From: Ornithinibacillus scapharcae TW25
Lineage (GTDB): Bacteria > Bacillota > Bacilli > Bacillales > Amphibacillaceae
Direction: 5' to 3'
Assembly (NCBI RefSeq): GCF_000190475.1
Contig: NZ_AEWH01000041.1
Coordinates: 1 to 64,000 of the forward strand
Length of the DNA stretch: 64,000 nucleotides
Positions 47,165-54,769 of the stretch are shown here, one piece after another. A program made the translations under genes and the position numbers. Position 1 is the stretch's first letter, and every line of letters begins with the position of its first letter. The notes beneath the pieces were generated by a model. That model was not told where the DNA came from. It saw only the letters and a list, made by a program, of their open reading frames with translations, and searched no databases.

Positions 47165-47347
47165 TTTCCATATTATAATTATCTAATTAGAGTTAGTACC
47201 ACCTCCCCCAATTATTATGTCGAAAATTTCCATATTTTACGTCACATCTTGTCAAAACTATCAATATTCGCAGATTCCAGTACCTATTTTCCCAAACACA
47301 AGCATATGCCGACTTGATATAATTTATTATAGAAATAATTTCCATAT
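47165..47347 (+). promoter_or_regulatory. Three TTTCCATAT motifs in the leader of the exported-protein pair
   Basis: TTTCCATAT occurs at 47165, 47227 and 47339, all in the same orientation. The middle copy is the right arm of an imperfect palindrome, TATGTCGAAAATTTCCATA (47216-47234). A likely -10 box (TATAAT) lies near 47317. Binding by the RNPP-like regulator downstream is a guess. Confidence 0.4.
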
Positions 47348-47440
47348 AAAAAGGAATTTACATCATTTTTATAAAAGGAGGTCAATAATTAAATTTTCTT
47401 TTGTATTTTATACAAAAAATAAAAGGAAGCGAAGATTAGG

Positions 47441-48511
47441 ATGAGTAAAAAGAAAATTATTTTGCTAATGGTCGGAATATTAATAGTTGCATCTGCAACT
47501 GTAGTAGGAGCCCAAAATGGGACCTTGCAGCAACTGTTATCAAAGGATGAGGATGTATTAATGTCAGAATTAAAAACTACTAGCAATGAAGAGCTAATAG
47601 TTAAAATCAATGAATTATCTCGAGAAATAACACCTTCAGGGGATATAAATATTCTAATACCATTTGTCTCGGAATTATTTGATAGAAAAGATCAATTTAA
47701 AGATACAGATTTATTGGGCCATATTAAAGATGAATCAAATACGATTATCCTAAGAGAAACAATAGTAGATTTATACCTTCATAAGAATGAAAACCAAACT
47801 GTTAGTAATGAGCTAAAGGATATACTTAAGGATAAAGACATTGATAAGAGAGTGAAAACTAGAATTGTCTCTCAAGGTAAATTTGCCAAAGGCGATATCG
47901 AGTTACTGAGGCAATTGATAGCTAATAATGATGATTTATTAGCTTTTCATAGTCTAAAGTCTTTAAGTAAAGTCGATTCTACTGCAGGATTCGAAGTTGC
48001 TCAAAAACTACTTGATGAGAAGGATACTATTTCAAATGATAAATTATCTGCTGCCCTACAGGCTACATCCGATCATTTGAAAGAGATGAATCAGGAAATA
48101 TATGAATATGAAAAACTAGAAAAGAATTTTTTAGAAATCAGTTTCCAACTATTAGAATCAAATCCTGATTTATATATTAAGGACTCTGCATTCTTCTCCG
48201 TAACAGACTTACAAAGTGAAAGTGCAATAAAGAGAATTATGACAAACAATTTTATAGATAGGGAATTAAAGGTTTATTCAATTGATCAACACTATATGAT
48301 TCTATTAGAAATGCTGGAGGATAATCCAGAAAAGGAAGATATTGAATTTGTTTTATCAGCTATGGAAATGCATCCAATTTTAGATTTTATAGATCCGTTA
48401 AAAGAAATTTCAGAAAAGGTTAAGGATGTACAATTAAGAGATAGAATTATACAGGTAATTGAGTATATTGACGCAAATGGTTTACCAGGTAATGAAAAAT
48501 GGCTGGATTAA
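47441..48511 (+). CDS. exported helical-repeat (HEAT-like) protein
   Basis: A 356-residue protein with an N-terminal signal peptide or anchor (IILLMVGILIVASATVVGAQ) and then about 330 residues of mostly helical, acidic sequence with irregular 30-40-residue units, resembling HEAT-type repeats. No Cys and no catalytic motif. RBS AAAGGAAG. It is followed after 23 bases by the exported papain-like gene, so they form an operon upstream of the regulator-peptide cassette. Function unknown. Confidence 0.7.
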   Translation: MSKKKIILLMVGILIVASATVVGAQNGTLQQLLSKDEDVLMSELKTTSNEELIVKINELSREITPSGDINILIPFVSELFDRKDQFKDTDLLGHIKDESNTIILRETIVDLYLHKNENQTVSNELKDILKDKDIDKRVKTRIVSQGKFAKGDIELLRQLIANNDDLLAFHSLKSLSKVDSTAGFEVAQKLLDEKDTISNDKLSAALQATSDHLKEMNQEIYEYEKLEKNFLEISFQLLESNPDLYIKDSAFFSVTDLQSESAIKRIMTNNFIDRELKVYSIDQHYMILLEMLEDNPEKEDIEFVLSAMEMHPILDFIDPLKEISEKVKDVQLRDRIIQVIEYIDANGLPGNEKWLD

Positions 48512-48534
48512 TTTTTAAAGGATGAGGTGATTAC

Positions 48535-49149
48535 ATGTATAAGAAATTTGTGAAGTTAATAATCAGTATATTAACTATTATGTTGTGTATATCTTTTACT
48601 TTTACACCAATAGACGCAGCAGTTGGAAAACAAGGATATGCAGTTTACAGAGATGGTGTATTCTTTGGTTTGGATTGGCACGCGGGTATGATGGTACAAG
48701 GTACAAGAACAAATTATAAGCCTGTTGCCCATGCACCTGGAACAGGTAGTCAAGTCAAGGCAGATGACTGGAGTAAATTCATGGATGGCAATAATTTCAA
48801 AGGAGTATACAGGCCAAATAAAAGTCCTACCTCAGCCGCCCGTGATCTATTTGTAGCAACCGCAAGAAGTCTTGGACCGGAAAACATTTCATACAATTTG
48901 GCATATCAAATGTACTATGATACAGGTACTGCAGGTAGTTATGTATCAGCTAATGAAATTAGTTCCATGAGATGTGACGGAGTAGTTGAGTTTGTTTATG
49001 AATTCCATAATTATAGAGTTTATGGTAGCAACACTTATTGGGATATAACAAAGAACTCTTTCTGGGGACGTGATCATCATAGTGGAACAGCAATTACTCC
49101 GAAAAAACAAGTAAATTATCTCACAAAAGTAAGCAGTAGCCAACCATAG
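48535..49149 (+). CDS. exported protein, possibly permuted NlpC/P60 (papain-like)
   Basis: A 204-residue protein with a signal peptide (to about FTPIDAA, residue 29). Near residue 49 is a conserved-looking GLDWHAGMMV, and near 147 MRCDGVVEFVYEF. His before Cys is the order in circularly permuted papain folds such as YiiX or LRAT, and the RCDG-helix looks like a nucleophile Cys at a helix N-terminus. So it may be a secreted peptidoglycan amidase or peptidase. It follows the helical-repeat gene and precedes the regulator. AGGTGAT lies before the ATG. Confidence 0.6.
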   Translation: MYKKFVKLIISILTIMLCISFTFTPIDAAVGKQGYAVYRDGVFFGLDWHAGMMVQGTRTNYKPVAHAPGTGSQVKADDWSKFMDGNNFKGVYRPNKSPTSAARDLFVATARSLGPENISYNLAYQMYYDTGTAGSYVSANEISSMRCDGVVEFVYEFHNYRVYGSNTYWDITKNSFWGRDHHSGTAITPKKQVNYLTKVSSSQP

Positions 49150-49386
49150 TATTTCGAGGAAGATATTCTTGTCAAGAACGGAGCATTTTTTCAATTCCTT
49201 CCTAGTTGGTCAATTTTAATGCATGGCTAATTCTGATTTACTACATTATTATCAGGCCACATCTACTATTTTTCATACTTTGGCTTATTTAGTACCTATT
49301 GAGGAAGAAAAAGAAAAACATACTTTTGAAAAAAGCTTCTGTACCATGAAATAAACTATCTTACTATATAATTAGAAGTATCCTTG

Positions 49387-49475
49387 CTACTAACTGGAAT
49401 CAAGTGCGTCGTGCTACTTCCAGATCCTTTGCATGAAAAGGCAATTTTTCATAATTCCAGTTGGTAGTATTTTTA
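49387..49475 (+). ncRNA. Structured RNA candidate upstream of the HTH-TPR regulator
   Basis: A 14-bp outer stem, CTACTAACTGGAAT (49387-49400) with ATTCCAGTTGGTAG (49454-49467), encloses an inner ATGAAAA/TTTTTCAT hairpin and ends in TATTTTTAT. It may be a terminator of the upstream operon, a riboswitch-like leader, or a small RNA. The regulator starts about 175 bases later. It matches no class I know. Confidence 0.5.
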
Positions 49476-49648
49476 TATGTATAAAATGAAAAATACTTGC
49501 GATAATTATGATAAGTTTGGTTTAACAAACTAGCTCTTAGGAATAAATATGTTTTTTATTACTGAATTATATAGAATACCTCTTTATTATTTAGACTTTT
49601 TTTATTATGATAGTTAGTAATAATTGATAATTTTAGGGGTGTTAATAT

Positions 49649-50029
49649 ATGATTAATCAAAAAAAACTTAAATATTATCGTAAGAGATTAGAATTAAAAC
49701 AAATTGAAATATCATATGGTATATGTTCCGTTTCATACTATAGTAAGATTGAGAATGGTGTTGTAGAACCCAGCGAAGAATTACTGACACTATTATGTAA
49801 TAGATTAAACATAAGTATTTTAGATATTAAGGATAACGATAGCTTAATAACTACTTTATGTAGTAAGATTAATGAATTTAATAAATATATTCGAAATAGA
49901 AATCCAGGCATGATAGAGCAGATTTACCAGGAAGTCACCACTATTGCAGCGAATAGTAATAATCCTGAAATTTATTTGGTATTAGAATTGTTTCATTTAC
50001 GAATGTCGTTAATAAAAAATAAATTCTAA
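49649..50029 (+). CDS. HTH-TPR (RNPP-like) regulator, N-terminal part before a frameshift
   Basis: A 126-residue segment. Residues about 4-58 form an XRE-type HTH (KLKYYRKRLELKQIEISYG, then YYSKIENGVVEPSEELLTLL), then the first helices of a TPR region begin. It stops at 50029 in a frame broken by the AAAAAA run 50014-50019. Removing one A joins it without a gap to the TPR part at 50040-50888, giving a protein of about 415 residues, the size of NprR-type regulators. AGGGGTG precedes the ATG. It should be a peptide-sensing DNA-binding regulator. Confidence 0.8.
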   Translation: MINQKKLKYYRKRLELKQIEISYGICSVSYYSKIENGVVEPSEELLTLLCNRLNISILDIKDNDSLITTLCSKINEFNKYIRNRNPGMIEQIYQEVTTIAANSNNPEIYLVLELFHLRMSLIKNKF

Positions 50030-50039
50030 GAATGCCTCG

Positions 50040-50888
50040 TTGCACTATCAAAAAGTACAATCTCTTAAAAATCATCTAGGTGATCGAACGTCTTCTTTTT
50101 TCTATAGAACATGCGGTCTGTTTCACTATTTTTATGGAAATTTAGAAACATCCCTACTATATTATAAGAATGCAGAAAAGTGCATTAGTAATGAAAAGGT
50201 TGAAGAGATATATTATCAACTTGCATTAGTATATAGTAGATTAAATAAATTGTACTTCTCTTCTTATTATTTAAATAAAGCTCTAGATATCTTTCATAGC
50301 AAGATGGAATATGATTATTGTATTAATTGTAATTTACTTTTAGGTGTAAATTATAGAAAGATGAGAGAATACGATAATGCAATTGATTGTTATAAGAAAG
50401 TTATCGAACAAGCATATATAAGTAAAGACTTTTCCTTACTGGCCAAAGTCTATCATAATATTGGTTTAGTATATTCCAAGAAAGAACAATATGAAATTGC
50501 TATTGATTATTTTCTCAGAAGTATAGAAGAAGAGGAAAATAAGCATGCTTTACCAAGTACCTATTACTTAATCTCTAAGGAATATATTATGTTAGGAAAG
50601 CTCCAAGATGCGAAAGAATGGGTATTGAAAGGGATAAGATTAGCAGAGAAGTATGATATAAAGGAATATCTTATAAAACTAAAATCGTTGGAATGTATTG
50701 TGGACACAACTAAGAGATATAACCTTACAACCTATATTAACCAGGTTGCTATTCCTTTCTATGAACAGAGACATGATTGTGAATCTGTGTCTGATCTTGT
50801 CCTATTGTTGGCTAACTATCTTGAAAAGGAAAGGAAATATAAGGATGCATATCTCCTATTAAAAAAACAGTACAAAGGAGAAATATAA
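50040..50888 (+). CDS. HTH-TPR (RNPP-like) regulator, C-terminal TPR part
   Basis: About 282 residues of tetratricopeptide repeats, such as YYKNAEKCISNEKVEEIYYQ and YDNAIDCYKKVIEQA and YEIAIDYFLRSIEEE. These form the peptide-binding right-handed superhelix of Rap/NprR/PlcR proteins. The in-frame codons just before (NSKNAS) continue the regulator's N-terminal part after a one-base shift. No ribosome-binding site supports the TTG at 50040 as an independent start. The stop TAA is one base before the TTG of the 41-codon exported peptide, as in Rap-Phr and NprR-NprX cassettes. Confidence 0.82.
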   Translation: MHYQKVQSLKNHLGDRTSSFFYRTCGLFHYFYGNLETSLLYYKNAEKCISNEKVEEIYYQLALVYSRLNKLYFSSYYLNKALDIFHSKMEYDYCINCNLLLGVNYRKMREYDNAIDCYKKVIEQAYISKDFSLLAKVYHNIGLVYSKKEQYEIAIDYFLRSIEEEENKHALPSTYYLISKEYIMLGKLQDAKEWVLKGIRLAEKYDIKEYLIKLKSLECIVDTTKRYNLTTYINQVAIPFYEQRHDCESVSDLVLLLANYLEKERKYKDAYLLLKKQYKGEI

Positions 50889-50889
50889 A

Positions 50890-51015
50890 TTGAGTAGAAA
50901 GAGTAAATTACTTATTATTTTATTATTTTCATCTAGCATTATATTCCCATCTAGCTTCGTCAATAGCGCAGATGATAAACTTCCTGAACCGTTAACTGAC
51001 AAACCCCGTTCATAG
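50890..51015 (+). CDS. 41-aa exported peptide, candidate signalling pro-peptide
   Basis: TTG start with AAAGGAG nine bases upstream (inside the 3' end of the regulator gene). The product has a short basic N-terminus (MSRKSK), a hydrophobic core (LLIILLFSSSIIFPSSFV), a signal-peptidase site after NSA, and a 14-residue tail DDKLPEPLTDKPRS. The position, size and export signal match Phr/PapR/NprX pro-peptides, from which a 5-8-residue pheromone is cut. A terminator follows at 51062-51103. Too short for ordinary annotation. Confidence 0.75.
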   Translation: MSRKSKLLIILLFSSSIIFPSSFVNSADDKLPEPLTDKPRS

Positions 51016-51061
51016 CTAAATGACTTTTCATATAAAAATAGTCTCTAATTAAAAACCTGAG

Positions 51062-51108
51062 AAACGACATTAACAACCATTTCGTGTTTTCAATGTCGTT
51101 TTTCATTT
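51062..51108 (+). terminator. Terminator of the regulator-peptide cassette
   Basis: AAACGACATT/AATGTCGTTT stem with a 20-base loop followed by TTCATTT; about 50 bases after the peptide stop codon. Confidence 0.85.
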
Positions 51109-51186
51109 AAGTTCATCTGTATTTTTATAGGAGTTTTATTTTTCTCCATTTATAACATTATTCATTCATCATACCCCCTCGAATGG

Positions 51187-51825
51187 TTAGGCACTCCGTC
51201 TTTTATTAAAATAAAACATACTCAAAGGCCACCATAACACCGCAAAGATAGGATAAATAGCCCAGATTTCCGTTGGCGAGAAAAATATATTAATACTGAT
51301 GAAAAACAGACTGATAAATAAAGTAGCTTGTATCGAGAAAGCAAAATAAGATTTTCGTTTCGCATGGAATACGGATAATGGCCACCACAGAATGACAAAT
51401 GCAGGGAATATCGACCATGGATAAGATGGTGCTAAATAAATGTTTAATAAGACATAGTATAAGATAAATAAAATACTTATAGTAGCCGCAACTAGCATAC
51501 TACCATTTCGCTTTCCTAATAAAACAAGAACCGGCCATAAGATTAGCGGAGCAACAGCGTATAAGAACCACGGATAGTTGGGTGTATTGATATAGTTTTC
51601 CAATAATAAAACGATAGATAATACAAAACTTCCAACCAACGAGAACAGAGTCTGTTTTTTCGCTATTAAAGAATAAATACCTAGTGGCAACAACAATAGT
51701 AAAACGCTTGGATAAATAAACCATGGATAATGCGTAGTAGTTAGGAAATTAACTACCATTAAAAACACAATCGTTAATGCACTACCCGCCATCACAAAAC
51801 GCCATTCATACCTCATGTTACGCAC
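51187..51825 (-). CDS. membrane protein of four repeated two-helix units
   Basis: A 212-residue protein built of four copies of a unit with a membrane helix, an N-x-P-Y/PW-type loop and a helix ending in W-P-L: HYPWFIYPSVLLLLLPLG, NYPWFLYAVAPLILWPV, SYPWSIFPAFVILWWPLSVF and TEIWAIYPIFAVLWWPLSMF. The same unit occurs once at the C-terminus of the neighbouring HAAS protein. It is the last gene of a PadR-controlled operon. Function unknown. Confidence 0.75.
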   Translation of the reverse strand: MRNMRYEWRFVMAGSALTIVFLMVVNFLTTTHYPWFIYPSVLLLLLPLGIYSLIAKKQTLFSLVGSFVLSIVLLLENYINTPNYPWFLYAVAPLILWPVLVLLGKRNGSMLVAATISILFILYYVLLNIYLAPSYPWSIFPAFVILWWPLSVFHAKRKSYFAFSIQATLFISLFFISINIFFSPTEIWAIYPIFAVLWWPLSMFYFNKRRSA

Positions 51826-52243
51826 CTCTCTTTAATCCGGAATACCGATAATACATCGATAACGGCCACCAAAGCACTCCAAATGTCGGATATACAAACC
51901 AGATTACTTGTGGAGAATAATAGAAATTAATAAAGACAAACAGCCCTATCAGAAGCAGACTTCCCCAAATCGAATATTCTAAATTCAGCTTACTATTCTT
52001 TAATTTTTTGGAGTGTTCATCCGTTGATTGGGCTGTAACTCCAAGCTCCTTTTTAAGTTCCTCAATATCCCCGAAGTCAACTATCGCCTTATTTATTGCG
52101 TCTTCTTCCTCTTTTCCTTGTTCCATTAAGTCCCAGACTTTTTCTTCAAGATTCTGTAGAACCTCTTGCACAATAATCGTTTTCTTCTCACTTTCAGGAA
52201 CATCCTTAAATAAATCATTCACATGCTGGGTTAACTTTTTCAA
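51818..52243 (-). CDS. HAAS domain protein with two-helix membrane tail
   Basis: A 141-residue protein: residues 1-70 are a HAAS-like helical domain (VQEVLQNLEEKVWDLMEQG, IVDFGDIEELKKELG), which occurs next to PadR regulators, and the C-terminus is one two-helix unit ending YPTFGVLWWPLSMYY. The start is TTG 52243 with GGAGGG upstream, overlapping the PadR stop codon. Acts together with PadR, probably as a membrane-linked signal partner. Confidence 0.8.
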   Translation of the reverse strand: MKKLTQHVNDLFKDVPESEKKTIIVQEVLQNLEEKVWDLMEQGKEEEDAINKAIVDFGDIEELKKELGVTAQSTDEHSKKLKNSKLNLEYSIWGSLLLIGLFVFINFYYSPQVIWFVYPTFGVLWWPLSMYYRYSGLKRGA

Positions 52244-52569
52244 TTGAATCCCTCCATAAAAATGTCAATAATATCTTTCATTTCCTTCCATTCTTCAACC
52301 GTTTCTCTAAAATAAGCCTTACCTAATGTCGTAATCCTGTAGTACTTTCTTTTACCACCTTTGGATTTATTACCGAAATACGATTCAATCAATTCCTTTT
52401 TCTCCAATCGTTGGAATACCGCATACAATGTAGCTTCTTTTATTTGAAATCGTTCATCTGTACGTTGGCTAATCTCCTTTGATATTTCATAGCCGTATCG
52501 ATCCTTTTCAACTATTAACCTCAATATGATGGAATCTAAATGCCCTCGTATAATATCACTTCTAATCAA
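52240..52569 (-). CDS. PadR family transcriptional regulator
   Basis: A 109-residue winged-helix regulator: DIIRGHLDSIILRLIVEKDRYGYEI is represented by the N-terminal helices, the recognition region EATLYAVFQRLEKKELI, and the GGKRKYYRIT wing. TTG start with AAAGGAG seven bases upstream. It is first in an operon with the HAAS and four-unit membrane proteins and probably represses it through the inverted repeats at 52593-52659. Confidence 0.92.
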   Translation of the reverse strand: MIRSDIIRGHLDSIILRLIVEKDRYGYEISKEISQRTDERFQIKEATLYAVFQRLEKKELIESYFGNKSKGGKRKYYRITTLGKAYFRETVEEWKEMKDIIDIFMEGFN

Positions 52570-52592
52570 GCCGCTACTCCTTTCTCATAAAG

Positions 52593-52659
52593 TACTTTGT
52601 CACGTAGAGTTCTATCTGATAGAGTAATTGTAATACAAAGTACTCTGCGTGTCAAAGTA
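52593..52659. promoter_or_regulatory. Candidate PadR operator region
   Basis: TACTTTGTCACGTAGAGT (52593-52610) and ACTCTGCGTGTCAAAGTA (52642-52659) are inverted repeats matching at 16 of 18 positions. A further CAAAGTACT lies between them. They sit 25-90 bases upstream of the padR-like start. Confidence 0.7.
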
Positions 52660-52665
52660 ATTTTT

Positions 52666-52695
52666 GGGGAACATGGGGACAGGTCCCTTGTCCCA
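52666..52695. repeat. REP-like palindromic repeat, copy 3
   Basis: GGGGAACATGGGGACAGGTC then CCTTGTCCCA; same core as the copies at 20022 and 26269. Confidence 0.7.
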
Positions 52696-52775
52696 GCCTT
52701 TCCTCATTTGAATCATATCCTCGGTCTATTATGTAGCATGTGATATCCCTAACTCTGTAAAGATTATATAAGTAT

Positions 52776-52829
52776 AAAAAAAGCTGCACTCTCAAATGCA
52801 TTTCATACATTCAGTAGTACAGCTTTTTT
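52776..52829. terminator. Bidirectional terminator-like hairpin
   Basis: AAAAAAGCTGCACT pairs with AGTACAGCTTTTTT; it lies just after the 57-aa gene at 52835-53008 on the minus strand. Confidence 0.7.
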
Positions 52830-52834
52830 ACCAT

Positions 52835-53008
52835 TCATATTATTACTCTACGTTTAACCTCACTGACAGATATAATAGATGCTTGGTCTCCATATGTAGA
52901 CCGAAACTTCTTCCTTGCTTCTGCAGGTGTTCGAGCAATAATTGAATTTATTTGCTTTTCATTGTTCCGTTCCGCTTCTACGATATATCGTTTAGCACCA
53001 CATTTCAT
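52835..53008 (-). CDS. 57-aa hypothetical protein
   Basis: ATG 53008 preceded by GGGGTGG. The basic product starts MKCGAKRYIVEAERNN, has TPAEARKKFRSTYG and ends SVSEVKRRVII. The beta-strand, helix and beta-strand pattern suggests a compact soluble fold. A terminator follows the stop codon. Not recognised; 33 bases from the patatin gene upstream, so it may be cotranscribed with it. Confidence 0.65.
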   Translation of the reverse strand: MKCGAKRYIVEAERNNEKQINSIIARTPAEARKKFRSTYGDQASIISVSEVKRRVII

Positions 53009-53040
53009 CTAGTTCCACCCCGCAATCACCATCAACTATC

Positions 53041-53889
53041 CTAGGATAAAAACTCTTTCAATGCCTTGCCAGCGTTCTCTGCATCTCTTATTCCCTGATC
53101 ATATAACGCAGTCAGTTTTTCCTTATTTCTTTCTATACGTCCAACCTCAAGTGGCTCAGATGGACTAATGATAAACACATTCCCTTTCTTCTCTTCCTCG
53201 TAAATGTACGCTAAAGTTTCATTGTAAACCTTGTGTCGTTTCTCCAATGCTCTTACTAAACCAGGATAGTCTTTATATTTCTTCCTAAAGTACCAACCAA
53301 ATGATTGAGGTTTCTTAGAATATCCTCTGTTTCTAGTTAAGACAACTACATTCTTACGATTTCCGTCTTTCTCTGATTGTTTAAGAGGTATCGGATCGGA
53401 TATTCCACCGTCCATCAACAATCTACCCTCGTATGGCACTACTGGAGCAACCAATGGTAAAGAACTAGACGCACGAATAACTGTTAAGACATCTTTTTGA
53501 TAATCCTTCTTTTTGTAAAATACAGCTTCACCAGTCATACAATCCGTTGTTCCGATGACAAATTCTTCTTTTGCCTGATAAAATGCTTCAAAATCATATG
53601 GCTCTATTTGGTTTGGCAAACTGTCAAATAAGAAGTCCATTCCAAAAAGTTGACGTTTTTTTATTAAATTACGAAATGATAAATAATCAGGATGATTGAT
53701 ATAATCTATGTTCACCGCTCTATTTCTATCCATTTGACGGGAGACATAGGAAGAACCGTTACAAGCGCCTGCTGATACTCCAATAATATAAGGTAAGTAT
53801 ATCTCCTGCTCCATTAGATAACGAATAACTCCCGCTGTGTATACTCCTCTACTTCCTCCACCCTCTAGTACTAAACCAGTCTGTTCCAT
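53041..53889 (-). CDS. patatin-like phospholipase family protein
   Basis: A 282-residue lipid acyl hydrolase: oxyanion loop GGGSRGVYTAG (residues 10-20), nucleophile elbow GVSAG with the catalytic Ser near residue 41, and the Asp of the dyad in DGGISDP near 165. No signal peptide, so it acts in the cytosol or at the inner membrane face. Substrate unknown. ATG follows GAGGG. Confidence 0.92.
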   Translation of the reverse strand: MEQTGLVLEGGGSRGVYTAGVIRYLMEQEIYLPYIIGVSAGACNGSSYVSRQMDRNRAVNIDYINHPDYLSFRNLIKKRQLFGMDFLFDSLPNQIEPYDFEAFYQAKEEFVIGTTDCMTGEAVFYKKKDYQKDVLTVIRASSSLPLVAPVVPYEGRLLMDGGISDPIPLKQSEKDGNRKNVVVLTRNRGYSKKPQSFGWYFRKKYKDYPGLVRALEKRHKVYNETLAYIYEEEKKGNVFIISPSEPLEVGRIERNKEKLTALYDQGIRDAENAGKALKEFLS

Positions 53890-54077
53890 ATATAATCCCT
53901 CATTAAATGTACAAATTTATGTTTCTTTCTCCATTATAAATATTAAGGGAAAAACTTTCTAATGATGAGCTTCTACAACTCTTACACATCAGAGGAAGAT
54001 CAGTACCAAGATGAGACAGTTTGAAACAGTAACATACCAAACTTACTGGATTGCTACTTAGAACTTTAATCAGTTGC

Positions 54078-54769
54078 TTATATTTCTCCAATATGTTCCA
54101 CCGTCTTAATTGAAAGGAAGATACTAAGTGCGCCAATTAAACACAAACTAACAACAATAGGCTCCGGTTTCAGATGTAGGAATGATGAGAAGTTTGGTAA
54201 TTGCATCATGACCATAGAACAAATTATAGTTAGTACAGTACCCCTTAACCAAATTCCAAAAAGAAAAGAGGTACAAAACTGATTAATGTAACAATAAGTG
54301 AATTCAAGAATATCGAACCAAAATATGTCAGTATATCTGAACTGGTTGGCTGACCATTTATAAAAGGGAAAAACTGATCGATTGTATAGGTTACTATGCC
54401 TGTAAATATATAGGAAATTACCGTAACTACAAAGATACATAATGCGATAAATAAGATTTTTGCCAAATAAAGCTTTTTTCTACTAATTGGATAACCGAAG
54501 GAAAGTGCCATTGTTTTATTTTTATATTCTTCAATGAATACTTGATTAATAAGAGAGCCACCGAATAGAACAAATCCCATCTGTATATAAAAATTAAGTT
54601 CTATAGCAGAAGCATAACTCTCACCAAATGCAGGCATTACCGCATTGATAAAGAAAACTGGCATTATCATGATAATAAGCATATAGATGATTATTTCACT
54701 AATTACTGTTTGGCGCTTTAATTTTTTCCATTCTAACCATATTAATTTAACCAATTCGATTCCCTCCAT
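54078..54769 (-). pseudogene. ABC-2 type permease (BcrB-like), frameshifted
   Basis: The first 174 codons (ending 54245) encode four membrane helices of a LanE/BcrB-like permease (LIWLEWKKLKRQTVISE start, SLINQVFIEEYKNKTMALSF, then TIDQFFPFI). The remaining 60 codons, with FGIWLRGTVLTII and VVSLCLIGALSIFLS, are in another frame. The break is in the run 54258-54262 (AAAAA on the plus strand); one extra T on the coding strand restores a 232-residue protein. TTG 54754 with GGAGG upstream is a likely start; ATG 54769 also possible. Confidence 0.78.

Noticed and set aside
53903-54136. 77-codon minus-strand ORF between patatin and the permease
   Set aside because: It overlaps the out-of-frame end of the frameshifted permease, has no RBS, and its sequence is not protein-like.
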